From assembly GCF_002803845.1 (NCBI RefSeq), contig NZ_CP024985.1, positions 372,001-436,000 on the forward strand: a stretch of DNA of 64,000 bases. Reading direction: 5' to 3'. Below are positions 41,557 to 49,602 of the stretch, one piece after another. A model generated the notes under the pieces. It was not told the origin of the DNA. It worked only from the letters and a program-made list of their open reading frames with translations, and made no database searches. The position numbers were made by a program, and so were the translations under genes. The stretch's first letter is position 1. Every line of letters begins with the position of its first letter. This DNA comes from Streptomyces lavendulae subsp. lavendulae. GTDB taxonomy: Bacteria > Actinomycetota > Actinomycetes > Streptomycetales > Streptomycetaceae.

Positions 41557-42675
41557 ATGTACTCCGTGAAGACCGTCCTGACGGCCACGGCCACCGCCGC
41601 CGTGCTCCTCGCCCTCACCACTCCGGCCGCTGCGGTCCCCGCGGCTCCCACCACCCCGGCCCGCCCCTCCGTGTCCGCCGTGCCACGTCCCTGCGACGGC
41701 GCCGCGACCTGCTACGTCAACGTGACGGTCGCTCAGGTCTGGGTGAGCCCGGAACAGGTCCGGCCCGTGGATGCTGCGGCGACCGCCAATCCCGCGGACA
41801 TCCGCGGCTGGTTGGCCACCATGTCCCTGGACGAGCGGCGTGAGGTCGCCGGGGAGACGCAGGCCCTCCACGGCGTCACGGTGAGCGTCGACCGCACCGA
41901 GTGGCACGGCGGTCTGCTCTGGGACCACGTATGGGTGCACGGCCAGCCCACCCCCAGGGACCAGGAGGGACGGGGCGCCTACCCGGGCTGGATTCCCGAC
42001 CGGCAACTGACCTCGGAGCACCGGCGCCCGCCCGGGGGTACGCACGAGGAACGCGTTGCCCGCCCCACGGCCCGGGGCTTCGCCACCGCCCGGGCCGCGC
42101 TCACCGGCAGCCCGTCCGGGCAGGTGGGCGAGTACTCGTACAACACCTCCTTCCCGGTGAAGACCGGTCCGTTGCCCGGGGTCGTCGCCGCCTACTCCCC
42201 CAGTGGCGGCCGGCTGTTCTTCCGGGCTGACGACCTGGCGAGGGTGCCGGTCGCACCGAGCGGCGCGGACGTGGTCGCCGCCGCACGGGCCTTCCTGGGT
42301 CTGCCCTACCTGTGGTCGGGCACCTCCGGGTTCGGCTACGACTGCTCCGGGCTCACCGGCCAGGTCTACTCCGCCCTCGGCGTGACGATCCCCCGGGACG
42401 CCCAGCCGCAGTTCGAGGCGGGCGGCGGGCAGGTACCCGCCGGCTCGGCCGCGGGGGTGCGGATCACCGGTACGCAGGACCTCAAGCTCGGGGACATCGT
42501 CGCCTTCCGCCCCGCGACCGGGACCGATGTCACCCACGTCGGCATCTATTCGGGGACGAGGAACGGCGAACCCATGATGATCAACTCGCCTCGGACCGGT
42601 GACCCTGTCAGGGAGGAGCCCATCGGTTCCACCGGCCGCGTCTACGTGGGCGCCACCCGCTTCCTCACCCGCTGA
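41557..42675 (+). CDS. Secreted NlpC/P60 (C40) cell-wall peptidase
   Basis: 372 residues. The signal peptide (KTVLTATATAAVLLALTTPA, cleavage near AVP) is followed by ~200 residues holding SH3-like segments (ATCYVNVTVAQVWVSPEQVR, WDHVWVHGQPTP, GWIPDRQL) and an NlpC/P60 domain from ~245: LGLPYLWSGTSGFGYDCSGL with the catalytic Cys, DVTHVGIYSG with the catalytic His, and MMINSP providing the third polar residue. Predicted to cleave peptidoglycan stem peptides outside the cell. Confidence 0.88.
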   Translation: MYSVKTVLTATATAAVLLALTTPAAAVPAAPTTPARPSVSAVPRPCDGAATCYVNVTVAQVWVSPEQVRPVDAAATANPADIRGWLATMSLDERREVAGETQALHGVTVSVDRTEWHGGLLWDHVWVHGQPTPRDQEGRGAYPGWIPDRQLTSEHRRPPGGTHEERVARPTARGFATARAALTGSPSGQVGEYSYNTSFPVKTGPLPGVVAAYSPSGGRLFFRADDLARVPVAPSGADVVAAARAFLGLPYLWSGTSGFGYDCSGLTGQVYSALGVTIPRDAQPQFEAGGGQVPAGSAAGVRITGTQDLKLGDIVAFRPATGTDVTHVGIYSGTRNGEPMMINSPRTGDPVREEPIGSTGRVYVGATRFLTR

Positions 42676-42810
42676 CGCGAGCCGGTCCGGGCGGCCGGCG
42701 GGCGCGCGGACACCTGGCCCGACGGCGTACAGGACTTCCACGGGCAGGGGAATTCTCTTGCCCAGCCAGCTGGATAAGAAACAAATAAAAATCGGATGCA
42801 TGCCTCTGAT

Positions 42811-42873
42811 GCGTTCGGGCAGATGACGTTTGCGTTCGGGCAGATGACGTTTGCGTTCGGGCAGATGACGTTT
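42811..42873. repeat. 21-bp direct repeat, three exact copies
   Basis: The unit begins GCGTTCGGGCAGATGACG and is repeated head to tail with no change, ending 16 bp before the start codon of a small membrane protein and just ahead of its ribosome site. 21 bp is two helical turns, so the copies face the same side of the DNA. Confidence 0.95.
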
Positions 42874-42888
42874 CGGAGGTTGATAATC

Positions 42889-43050
42889 ATGGTTCCCCTG
42901 CTTCTCGTTCTTCTCCTGGTCTTGATCCTCTTCGGCGCTGGTTTCGCGCTGAAGATTCTCTGGTGGATCGCGATCGCCGTATTGGTTCTATGGCTGATCG
43001 GGTTCATCGCCCGCCCGAAGGCCGGCTCCGGTCGCTGGTATCGCTGGTAG
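42889..43050 (+). CDS. Small hydrophobic protein, 53 aa
   Basis: Two closely spaced membrane segments, VPLLLVLLLVLILFGAGF and ILWWIAIAVLVLWLIGFI, then a short basic tail ending GRWYRW. This matches a widespread streptomycete family of small hydrophobic proteins (lmo0937/DUF5670-like) often found in stress regulons. CGGAGG lies 8 bp before the ATG. The third PRC-barrel gene follows at 170 bp. Confidence 0.85.
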   Translation: MVPLLLVLLLVLILFGAGFALKILWWIAIAVLVLWLIGFIARPKAGSGRWYRW

Positions 43051-43144
43051 GAGCGCCACAGCACCCGTCCGGGCGCGTGAAAACATGTAGGCCGGGCAGA
43101 TGGAAAAAGGCAGAAGAACGCAACACACCCGCCGAGTGCGAGGT

Positions 43145-43216
43145 ACGGAGCAAGGAGGGTCGGGCGGGGAATCCATTCCCGGCCGTCCTCCGCTGACCAG
43201 AGGAGTTGCATTTCGC
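43145..43216 (+). promoter_or_regulatory. Leader of PRC-barrel gene 3
   Basis: Aligns with 22861-22930, including the inverted repeat (GGAGGGTCGGGCGGGG facing CCCGGCCGTCCTCC) and the GAGGAGTTG ribosome site; differences within the stem partly compensate each other. Confidence 0.55.
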
Positions 43217-43585
43217 GTGACCGAGCATGTGTGGAGTTACCAGCCGACCGCGGGCCACCTGACCGGTACGGACCTGACCGGCTACAAGGTCGAGGCGACC
43301 GACGGCACCATCGGCAAGGTCGACAAGCACTCCGACGAGGCCGGCGACGCGTACCTGGTCGTCGACACCGGCGTATGGATCTTCGGCAAGGAGGTCCTGC
43401 TCCCGGCGAGCACGGTCGTCAGGATCGACACGGAGGACGAGAAGATCTTCGTCAACCGCCGCAAGGAACAGATCAAGAACGCCCCCGAATTCCACCGCGA
43501 CAAGCACCTCGGCGACGTCGGCTACCGCGAGGAGCTCAGCGCCTACTACGTCACCGGTGTCCCCTTCGGCGGCTCTCACTCCTGA
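43217..43585 (+). CDS. PRC-barrel domain protein, copy 3
   Basis: 122 residues, GTG start behind GAGGAG. Same blocks as copy 1: DLTGYKVEATDGTIGKVDKH, DAYLVVDTGVWIFGKEVLLP, VVRIDTEDEKIFVNR and QIKNAPEFHRDKHLGD. Differences cluster at the N-terminus and in the last 25 residues. The duplicated unit includes leader and terminator, so copies 1 and 3 arose from a segmental duplication, now 20 kb apart. The adjoining small hydrophobic gene is not duplicated at 22.9 kb. Confidence 0.9.
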   Translation: MTEHVWSYQPTAGHLTGTDLTGYKVEATDGTIGKVDKHSDEAGDAYLVVDTGVWIFGKEVLLPASTVVRIDTEDEKIFVNRRKEQIKNAPEFHRDKHLGDVGYREELSAYYVTGVPFGGSHS

Positions 43586-43605
43586 TCGCCTTCCCTCGCG
43601 TGACC

Positions 43606-43641
43606 CCGGTCCCGGCACCCTCCCCTGGGTGCCGGGACCGG
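43606..43641 (+). terminator. Terminator of PRC-barrel gene 3
   Basis: A 15-bp perfect stem (CCGGTCCCGGCACCC) with a 6-nt loop. Homologous to the hairpin at 23321-23351. Confidence 0.88.
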
Positions 43642-43762
43642 TCTGCCCGCCTGCCGCCGGGCCGGCTCCACCTCGATGGCGACGCCATCACAGCGGCCGG
43701 GTGGCCATCAACCCGGCGAACACCGGCCCCAACCTGGCCGGCATCGACGCACCGCATCCGGC

Positions 43763-44896
43763 TCAGATGGCGACGCCGGCGGTGATCTCCGCGCAGCGGG
43801 TGGCCACGGCGCCGAGCGTGCCCTCCGCTCGCAGCAGCCCGCGCTGGACACGCGCCCCGTTGCCATGCTCCAGGAGGCGGCCGATGCCGTCACGGACGAG
43901 TTCGTCGTCGCCGTGGTCGGCCAGCGCTTCGCGTACATGGGCGTAGAGCGCTTCGACGGCCGCGGCGGGTGGTGTCTCGCGCATCGTACGGGGATCGAGG
44001 AGCGGGCCGTCCAGCCCCGAGCGGGCGGCGCGCCAGGTCGCGAGCCGCAGCAGTCCCGTGCCGATCCCGGCCGGCGGCTGCCCGTCCTGCCAGGCGCGGG
44101 CGGCGGTCTCGACCAGGCCTCGTACCAGGGCCGCGAGGAGGACCGGGGTCGACGCCTCCAGGCAGACGTCTGCGACCCTGACCTCCACCGTCGGATAGGC
44201 GGCGGACAGCCGGGCGTCGAAGTAGATCATCCCTTCGTCGTGTAGCACGCCGGTGTCGAGCATGGCGCGCACCTGCTGGTGGTAGCGGTCGGCGGACCCG
44301 AAGACGTCCGTGGGCCCGGCCGACGGCAACCGGTTCCACACCCGGCTGCGGTAGCTGCCGTACCCGCTGTCCTCGCCCTGCCAGAACGGCGAGTTCGCGC
44401 TCATCGCGGTGAGGACGGGCAGCCAGGGCCGGATCCGGTCCAGGACGGCGACGCCCTCCTCGTCCGATTCGACCGACACGTGGACATGGCAGCCGCAGGT
44501 CAGCTGCTCCTGCGCGGTCAGGCCGAACTGCTCGCCGAGCCACTCGTACCGCTTACCCGTGTTCAACGAGGGCCGGACGGTCAGCGGGGAGGTGCCCAGG
44601 GCCGCGACCAGCGCGCCGGCGGACGCGGCGTGCCGGGCGGCCTCCGCCCGCCAGCGGGTGATCTCCTCCTGGAGCTCGCCCATCTCCGACACGGGTTTGG
44701 TGGCGAACTCCAGCTGCTCCTTCTGCAGCTCCTTCTCGAAGGTGTGCCCCTGCGGTTCGCCGTGCTCCGTCCGCTGTCCACCCGACCGGTCCGCGGCCGC
44801 CAGCACGGCCCCCGACAGGGCCAGTGGCTCACCGCTGTGGGCGTCCACCAGCAACAGCTCCTCTTCCACGCCTACGCTTCGCATGCCGCCGCCCAT
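43763..44896 (-). CDS. Carboxylate-amine ligase (YbdK-type, glutamate-cysteine ligase 2 family)
   Basis: 377 residues, full length for the family. The N-terminal VGVEEELLLVDAHSGEPL, then KELQKEQLEFATKPVSEMGEL, GCHVHVSVESDEEGVAVLDR, MSANSPFWQGEDSGYGSYRS and PTVEVRVADVCLEASTPVL are the ATP-grasp-unrelated GCS2 fold signatures. YbdK-type proteins show weak gamma-glutamyl-cysteine synthesis; the physiological substrate is generally unknown. The ATG at 44884, four codons in, is an alternative start. Monocistronic. Confidence 0.87.
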   Translation of the reverse strand: MGGGMRSVGVEEELLLVDAHSGEPLALSGAVLAAADRSGGQRTEHGEPQGHTFEKELQKEQLEFATKPVSEMGELQEEITRWRAEAARHAASAGALVAALGTSPLTVRPSLNTGKRYEWLGEQFGLTAQEQLTCGCHVHVSVESDEEGVAVLDRIRPWLPVLTAMSANSPFWQGEDSGYGSYRSRVWNRLPSAGPTDVFGSADRYHQQVRAMLDTGVLHDEGMIYFDARLSAAYPTVEVRVADVCLEASTPVLLAALVRGLVETAARAWQDGQPPAGIGTGLLRLATWRAARSGLDGPLLDPRTMRETPPAAAVEALYAHVREALADHGDDELVRDGIGRLLEHGNGARVQRGLLRAEGTLGAVATRCAEITAGVAI

Positions 44897-45050
44897 CGGT
44901 CCGCTGTCCGTGTCACCTCGCGCCTGCCCTGCCCACCCCGGCCGTGCGGATACTCACCAGGGCGGGCGGCAGGCAGGCGGCATCCTGCGTGCCGGGGCGC
45001 CGGGAGCGGGGCAGGCGCGCCGTCGACGGCGGCGTTGCCCACCCCCCGGC

Positions 45051-45329
45051 TCACGGGTGGAGCGCCGGCTCCTGGCCGCCGCCGCTCGGCAGCACGCGCA
45101 CCTTCCTCGCGGTCGCTGATCTCGACCCTGACGATGCCGGTGTCGTCGGCGTACACGGGGTGGCCGCCGCCGGACCCTGCTGGTCGGACGCGGCCACCAC
45201 CACGATGTCCTGCCCCGACTCGGGACGACGGTCCGACGTCCGCTTCGCCGTGCTCCGCGGCGGAACCTTCGACGACGACACCGGTGCCTCGCCCCTCGTG
45301 AGCTTGATCGTGACCTGGTCATCGCCCAC
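45051..45329 (-). CDS. DUF6296-like protein with two compensating frameshifts
   Basis: GTG 45329 follows GCGAGGGG and starts GDDQVTIKLTRGEAPVS, then GQDIVVVAASDQQG. The next ~25 codons are meaningless in this frame but, one frame over, read HPVYADDTGIVRVEISDRE, the conserved DUF6296 core. The original frame then resumes with VRVLPSGGGQEPALHP to the stop. A one-nucleotide deletion near 45170 and a one-nucleotide insertion near 45105 therefore cancel. The 92-residue product would have a scrambled middle and is probably inactive. Family function unknown. Confidence 0.65.
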   Translation of the reverse strand: MGDDQVTIKLTRGEAPVSSSKVPPRSTAKRTSDRRPESGQDIVVVAASDQQGPAAATPCTPTTPASSGSRSATARKVRVLPSGGGQEPALHP

Positions 45330-45401
45330 GCACACCCCTCGCCGGCCGAAGTGCAGTTCCTCGGCGACGGTGACGAAGTACCTCAGCTGCCGCAGTGCCA
45401 T
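45330..45401 (-). pseudogene. LysR family regulator, first 24 codons only
   Basis: MALRQLRYFVTVAEELHFGR is the stereotyped LysR N-terminus. It runs in frame into the DUF6296-like gene (GVCVGDDQ), so the start of a LysR gene has been fused by deletion to another gene and may supply an extended start for it. Confidence 0.75.
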
Positions 45402-45512
45402 CTGCCGGCTGTAACCGTCAAGGCCGAAGGGTCATCCATTCGTGCAAGCCTCCAAGTCGAAGCGCCCGGAGGGACTCCTCCGGAGCATGGGGCGAGCGGT
45501 CCGCTCGGCTGC

Positions 45513-46730
45513 TCAGCTCTGCCCGGATACGAGCCCGGTGGCCGGCGTGGTGTCCTTCTGTGCAGGAACGGCTCGTTGTCCGGAGCCGGGTACGCCGGGC
45601 CTGCCCTGCGAAGGGACGCCGGATCCTGCCGTTCGGCCGGGCGCCGGGCGGCACATCCCCGTGCGCTGTGCTGCGCGTCGCCACAGGTGAGGCAGGAAGG
45701 CGTAGAAGCGGTCGGGAAGAAACACGGCGTCCGCGACGATCATCGCGCCGGAGAAGAGGGGCAGTCCCAGGAGTACTGCGATCCCGATGTGCATGCCCAG
45801 TAGCACGGTCAGAACGGGATACTTGAGTCTGCCGAAGAGCACGAACGGGAAGGCGACCTGCAAGAGCACCGTCACGTAGCTGGCGATCGCGATCACCATC
45901 GGAAACTGGTCCACGAGGTGGGAGAGCGCGGGCCACGGCTGGAAGAGTTCGAGATTCAGCGCGTAGTGGAGAGCGGTACCCCCGCCCCAGGTAGGGCCCT
46001 GGATCTTGTACAAGCCGGCTGATCCGTAGAGGAAGCAGACTTGTGCCGCGATGACAAGGATGCCGCAGTTGTGCATCACCGTGGTCAAGGTGACGCGTGC
46101 ATCGTGGAATTGTTGGCTTTGGAAGCTCCTCACCGGCTCTGGCGCGTTGCCCGATCGAGCTGCCTTGAGTCGGTTTCGACGTGCGTCCAGGGACCAGCGC
46201 CGGCCGCAGGCGGTGAGGACGAGGTAGAGGGCCATCAGCAGGATCAGGTTGTCGCCCCCATCCGTCATGAAGATCGCTCTTGCGTGGAACGAGGTCACGA
46301 CGACGGCGAAGAGGACGGACATGACGCGGGTCCGCCAGCCCAGCATGAACAGCGTGGACGTGAGGACGGCCATCAGGTAGCAGAGTTCGAAGTAGGGACG
46401 GCTGTCCGACAGGATCAGGACGCTGCTCCAGCCAGTCTGATCGAAGAGCTCTCGTGCCAGCGCCGGTGTCCAGGGCGATCCGGGGCCCCAGATCTCGTCG
46501 CGGTGCGGGAACTCGCGGATCAGGAAGATCAGGTAGAGCAGTCCGTAGCCGATGCGCAAAACCGATGCGGCGTAGAGGGAAATCGGCCGGTGGGTGCAAA
46601 GCGCCCACAGACCGCCGATCCGGTCGAGGAACCACGTGTGGGCCGTGCCGACGATGGAAGCCTCGTGGCCCGCAGACCGGTACGGCGCGGCTGACCCGGA
46701 CGGGGGCTGGGGGGTCTGCTCATTTCCCAT
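45513..46730 (-). CDS. HTTM domain membrane protein (vitamin-K gamma-carboxylase-like)
   Basis: 405 residues with ~8 hydrophobic segments. The HTTM core is clear: ISLYAASVLRIGYGLLYLIF, HRDEIWGPGSPW, ELCYLMAVLTSTLFMLGWRT, MTDGGDNLILLMALYLVLT, YGSAGLYKIQGPTWGGGTAL and HYALNLELFQ. The last ~55 residues are Pro/Gly/Arg-rich and look like a shifted or unstructured tail. Bacterial HTTM proteins are thought to be membrane-embedded enzymes, unproven. It overlaps the upstream DUF5819 gene by 11 nt, showing translational coupling. Confidence 0.85.
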   Translation of the reverse strand: MGNEQTPQPPSGSAAPYRSAGHEASIVGTAHTWFLDRIGGLWALCTHRPISLYAASVLRIGYGLLYLIFLIREFPHRDEIWGPGSPWTPALARELFDQTGWSSVLILSDSRPYFELCYLMAVLTSTLFMLGWRTRVMSVLFAVVVTSFHARAIFMTDGGDNLILLMALYLVLTACGRRWSLDARRNRLKAARSGNAPEPVRSFQSQQFHDARVTLTTVMHNCGILVIAAQVCFLYGSAGLYKIQGPTWGGGTALHYALNLELFQPWPALSHLVDQFPMVIAIASYVTVLLQVAFPFVLFGRLKYPVLTVLLGMHIGIAVLLGLPLFSGAMIVADAVFLPDRFYAFLPHLWRRAAQRTGMCRPAPGRTAGSGVPSQGRPGVPGSGQRAVPAQKDTTPATGLVSGQS

Positions 46731-47466
46731 GGGAGGTGACCTTCCACCAGGGCAGGAGCCGGGTCTCGGTGGGTGTCGGCGGGCGGTTCCCCGTCGCTGT
46801 GCCGGGCGCGGGTACGGGCACGGTGACGACCCGGAGCTGAATGAAGTCGAAAGTGACGCCGGCGTTGCGGGCGGCGACGCGGTCTGCGGCGATGTTGCGC
46901 AGGTACTGCTGCAACATCACGGCTCGTTCCGAGCGTGCCGTGTCGCTTCCTCCGTGCGTCTCGACATAAGAGGTCCAGGCGCGGCGCAGGAGGTTCTGGG
47001 ATGTGTGGCTCGGAAACACATCGTGGTCGACTGCGGCATTGTCCACGGCAGCCAGATCGAGCCAGGGGCTCACCCGCACCGATCCTTTGGAATCGGTGTA
47101 CGCGGTTCTCGCCAGGATCTGCCGGTTGAAGGAGTCAGGGTCCGGGGCGAAGAGTCGCCAGTTCTGTTCGAAGAGCGGGTAAACCCATGCGTTGACCTGT
47201 GAACTGTAGCGCCTCGATACGGGATTGGAGGGGGCTACATGCAGGAACACCAGGACGATGTGGACCAGAGCCGTCACCAGACAGAGCGCTACGACGGTGT
47301 GCACCCCTGCTTTCAGCGCACGAACACCCAGGGGCGGCTCCTGCGGTCCGACCGGCCCGACCGCTTCGTCGGGATGCTGCTCGACGGGTGGATCGGAGTA
47401 GGACTGATGGAGTTCCTTCACGCCGGCAGATTCCCGGATCGACACATCCCACCCTGGCTTTCCCAT
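46720..47466 (-). CDS. DUF5819 family protein
   Basis: 248 residues. A hydrophilic N-terminus, one membrane segment (VVALCLVTALVHIVLVFLHV) and an extracytoplasmic domain with NPVSRRYSSQVNAWVYPLFE, NWRLFAPDPDSFNRQILART, SPWLDLAAVDNAAVDH and LQQYLRNIAADR. The WRLFAPDP motif is the DUF5819 signature. The gene overlaps the HTTM gene, a standard partnership in Streptomyces; the soluble domain is likely to be an accessory or substrate-handling subunit. A GTG 15 codons later is an alternative start. Confidence 0.87.
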   Translation of the reverse strand: MGKPGWDVSIRESAGVKELHQSYSDPPVEQHPDEAVGPVGPQEPPLGVRALKAGVHTVVALCLVTALVHIVLVFLHVAPSNPVSRRYSSQVNAWVYPLFEQNWRLFAPDPDSFNRQILARTAYTDSKGSVRVSPWLDLAAVDNAAVDHDVFPSHTSQNLLRRAWTSYVETHGGSDTARSERAVMLQQYLRNIAADRVAARNAGVTFDFIQLRVVTVPVPAPGTATGNRPPTPTETRLLPWWKVTSHGK

Positions 47467-47578
47467 GTCTGCTGTTCGTCTGAGGTCTCTGTGATTCTCA
47501 CCGACGGCGCGCGGCGGATTCGACGAGAATTCCGCCGCGCGCAGTCATCCGGTGAACGGAAATCGTGCAGCCTGCCGC

Positions 47579-48910
47579 CTATTCCTGGTGGCCCTCGTGG
47601 CCCTCGTGGCCTTCGTGGCCCTCGTGGCCCTCGTGGCCTTCGTGGCCCTCGTGGCCCTCGTGGCCCTCGTGGCCCTCGTGGCCTTCGTGGCCCTCGGGCT
47701 TGTCGCCGTAGCCGTAGTGCTCGCCGGGCTTCCCGTCGTGCCCGTGGCCGTGGTCCGGCTTACCGGGTCCCTCGTCATGCCCATTGCCCGACCAGCCGTG
47801 CTCGTCTCCCGGCTTGCCGCCGTGGTCCGGGCCCCCGGGCCGACCGCCGTGCCCGCCGGTGGCGTTGCCCCCGGAAATGGCACCGCCGGTCGTGTTGCCC
47901 GCGGTGTTCCCTGAGGTGTTGCCCGCGGTGTTCCCGGCGATGTTCCCCGAGGTGCCGCCGGAGACGAGGTCGACGATCGGGCCGCCCAGGAGGCCACCGC
48001 CGATCAGACCCACGGTCGTGCCGGTCGTCGATCCGGCGGTCGGGGTTCCCGCGGTCGTGCCGGTCGTCGTACCGGCAGTCGGCGTTCCCGCGGTCGTACC
48101 GGTCGTCGTACCGGCAGTCGGCGTTCCCGCGGTCGTACCGGAGGTCGTTCCACCGGTGGCGCAGCCGCCGAGGAAGATCCGGTTGTTGTTGAGCGTCACC
48201 TCGCCGTTACGAGCCAGCGCCCGGCCCTCGATGTTCGCCCCCTGGTTCACGAAGATGGAGGTCAGCGCCATGATGGTGCCCACGAAGGTGGAGGTGGTGC
48301 CGAGGGTCGCCGAACTCCCGATCTGCCAGTACACGTTGCACGGCGAAGCACCGTTCGTGAGGAGAATCCGGCTGTTGGATGCCGTGGTCAGGGCTTCGGG
48401 AATCTGGAACACCCAGACCGAATTGGGGTTTCCCCCGGCGTTCAGGACGAGGTCACCGGTGAGTCCGACACCGGATGTGGCCCTGTGGACGCCAGGAAGC
48501 AGTTCCTGGCCCCCGCCGATTCCAGCCGCCAGCGGGAAGTCCGGTGCCTGGCCGGTCAATTGGCCGGCCGCATTGTTGTACGCCACGATCAGATCGCTCT
48601 TGGCCTGAGCGGCCGCCGGGTCCGCGGGGTGCACGGCACCGAGCACCAGCCCGGGCGGGAACCCGGTGATGGCCGGGTTGGGGTGCGTCCCGAGGTCGTG
48701 GTCGAGCACCGAGTTGCCGGTGTTGGTGACGCCCTGACCTGCCAGAACGGAGTAGCTGGCGGTGGTGCCCAGCGGCACGGGTGTCGCGATGGCCAGTGCC
48801 TGCGTCGGCAATCCGGCGACCATTACAGCGGCAACCGTTACGGCTACGGCCGAGGCCATCCAGCCGGACAGAGTGCGGCGCTGAACCGCTTGGATTCTCA
48901 GCTTCATCAA
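47579..48910 (-). CDS. Secreted ice-binding-like protein (DUF3494) with repeat-rich tail
   Basis: 443 residues. Signal peptide (basic N-terminus, VAVTVAAVMVAGLPTQA), then the DUF3494 domain at ~45-255: LGTTASYSVLAGQGVTNTG, VLDHDLGTHPNPAITGFPPG, ILLTNGASPCNVYWQIGSSA, TLGTTSTFVGTIMALTSIFV and GRALARNGEVTLNNNRIFLG. The domain is a beta-helix that binds ice in some bacteria and acts as an adhesin or surface protein in others. From ~258 come Thr/Gly/Pro repeats (TAGTPTAGTTTGTT), Asn/Gly repeats, and a Gly-His-Glu tail of about 11 GHE units with metal-binding potential. No sortase or anchor motif follows. Confidence 0.88.
   Translation of the reverse strand: MMKLRIQAVQRRTLSGWMASAVAVTVAAVMVAGLPTQALAIATPVPLGTTASYSVLAGQGVTNTGNSVLDHDLGTHPNPAITGFPPGLVLGAVHPADPAAAQAKSDLIVAYNNAAGQLTGQAPDFPLAAGIGGGQELLPGVHRATSGVGLTGDLVLNAGGNPNSVWVFQIPEALTTASNSRILLTNGASPCNVYWQIGSSATLGTTSTFVGTIMALTSIFVNQGANIEGRALARNGEVTLNNNRIFLGGCATGGTTSGTTAGTPTAGTTTGTTAGTPTAGTTTGTTAGTPTAGSTTGTTVGLIGGGLLGGPIVDLVSGGTSGNIAGNTAGNTSGNTAGNTTGGAISGGNATGGHGGRPGGPDHGGKPGDEHGWSGNGHDEGPGKPDHGHGHDGKPGEHYGYGDKPEGHEGHEGHEGHEGHEGHEGHEGHEGHEGHEGHEGHQE
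47587..47697. repeat. 9-bp tandem array encoding GHE repeats
   Basis: About 12 copies of TGGCCCTCG, with the CCC unit changed to CCT at regular intervals (two or four CCC units, then one CCT), so the array seems to have expanded in 27-bp blocks. Prone to length change. Confidence 0.9.
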
Positions 48911-49602
48911 GAGGCCATTTCCTGTTTGGGGCCGTGGCGTACCGGGCCCTACCGTTCGCCCGGGAAGCCCTGGTGTGTCGCCGCCGCATATTACGCGGAA
49001 CTATTCACGCACCACTCACGGATGAGACGCGGAGGGGGGTTGATACAAACACACCCGACGACGGAATTGGCCATGACAATAATCAAACTCACATTGTCGA
49101 TCATCCGACTTGCCACCCGGATGGGCAGGGGTCGGCTCACCCACAAGAGGCAGTCCCGCACACATGCCCAATTGGATCCACCCGCGTACACGGAGATGCA
49201 CCCGCCGGTCAGGCGATTTCGCGGGCCGTGCAGGACGGGCGTGGCGGAAGTGCATCGTCAATGCACCGCACCCCAAGTCACATACCTGGGTTCCGCCATG
49301 GAGTGAAGGCGAGAGGTCCGTGCCGCCGACGGACCCCGGCGCCCCCCTGTGCCCAACACGTGCACACATCGGACATCGGACCCAGGCGGACGGACCATGG
49401 CCCCGAGGTCGCCGTGTTCGACAGCTCGTCGCTCCACGGCCTCCATGACCTCGGCCCCGTACTTCCGGTGCCCGCGCGAGACCGTCCAGGCCGTCGGGGT
49501 GGGTGAGGTGGGCCGGGGCGGCATGCCCCGAGTCCGGGCAGAAGACGCAGATGTCGGACTCGGTCACGGCAGAGCCCGTCCCTCACATGCACCCCGGCCG
49601 GT
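48911..49602. other. 0.7-kb upstream region of the ice-binding gene
   Basis: The first ~190 bp are A/T-richer than the window average and probably carry the promoter of the ice-binding gene. Beyond that, minus-strand pieces (SDICVFCPDSGHAAPAHL) suggest a lost small protein with a CxxC-like spacing, but no gene can be defined. Confidence 0.4.

Noticed and set aside
47587..47697. CRISPR-like array in the 9-bp repeats
   Set aside because: Units are contiguous with no spacers and keep a coding frame; they are protein repeats.
47239..48192. Arg/Ser/Gly-repeat protein on the plus strand opposite the ice-binding gene
   Set aside because: Its repeats are merely the complement of the GHE and TAG repeats of the real secreted protein.
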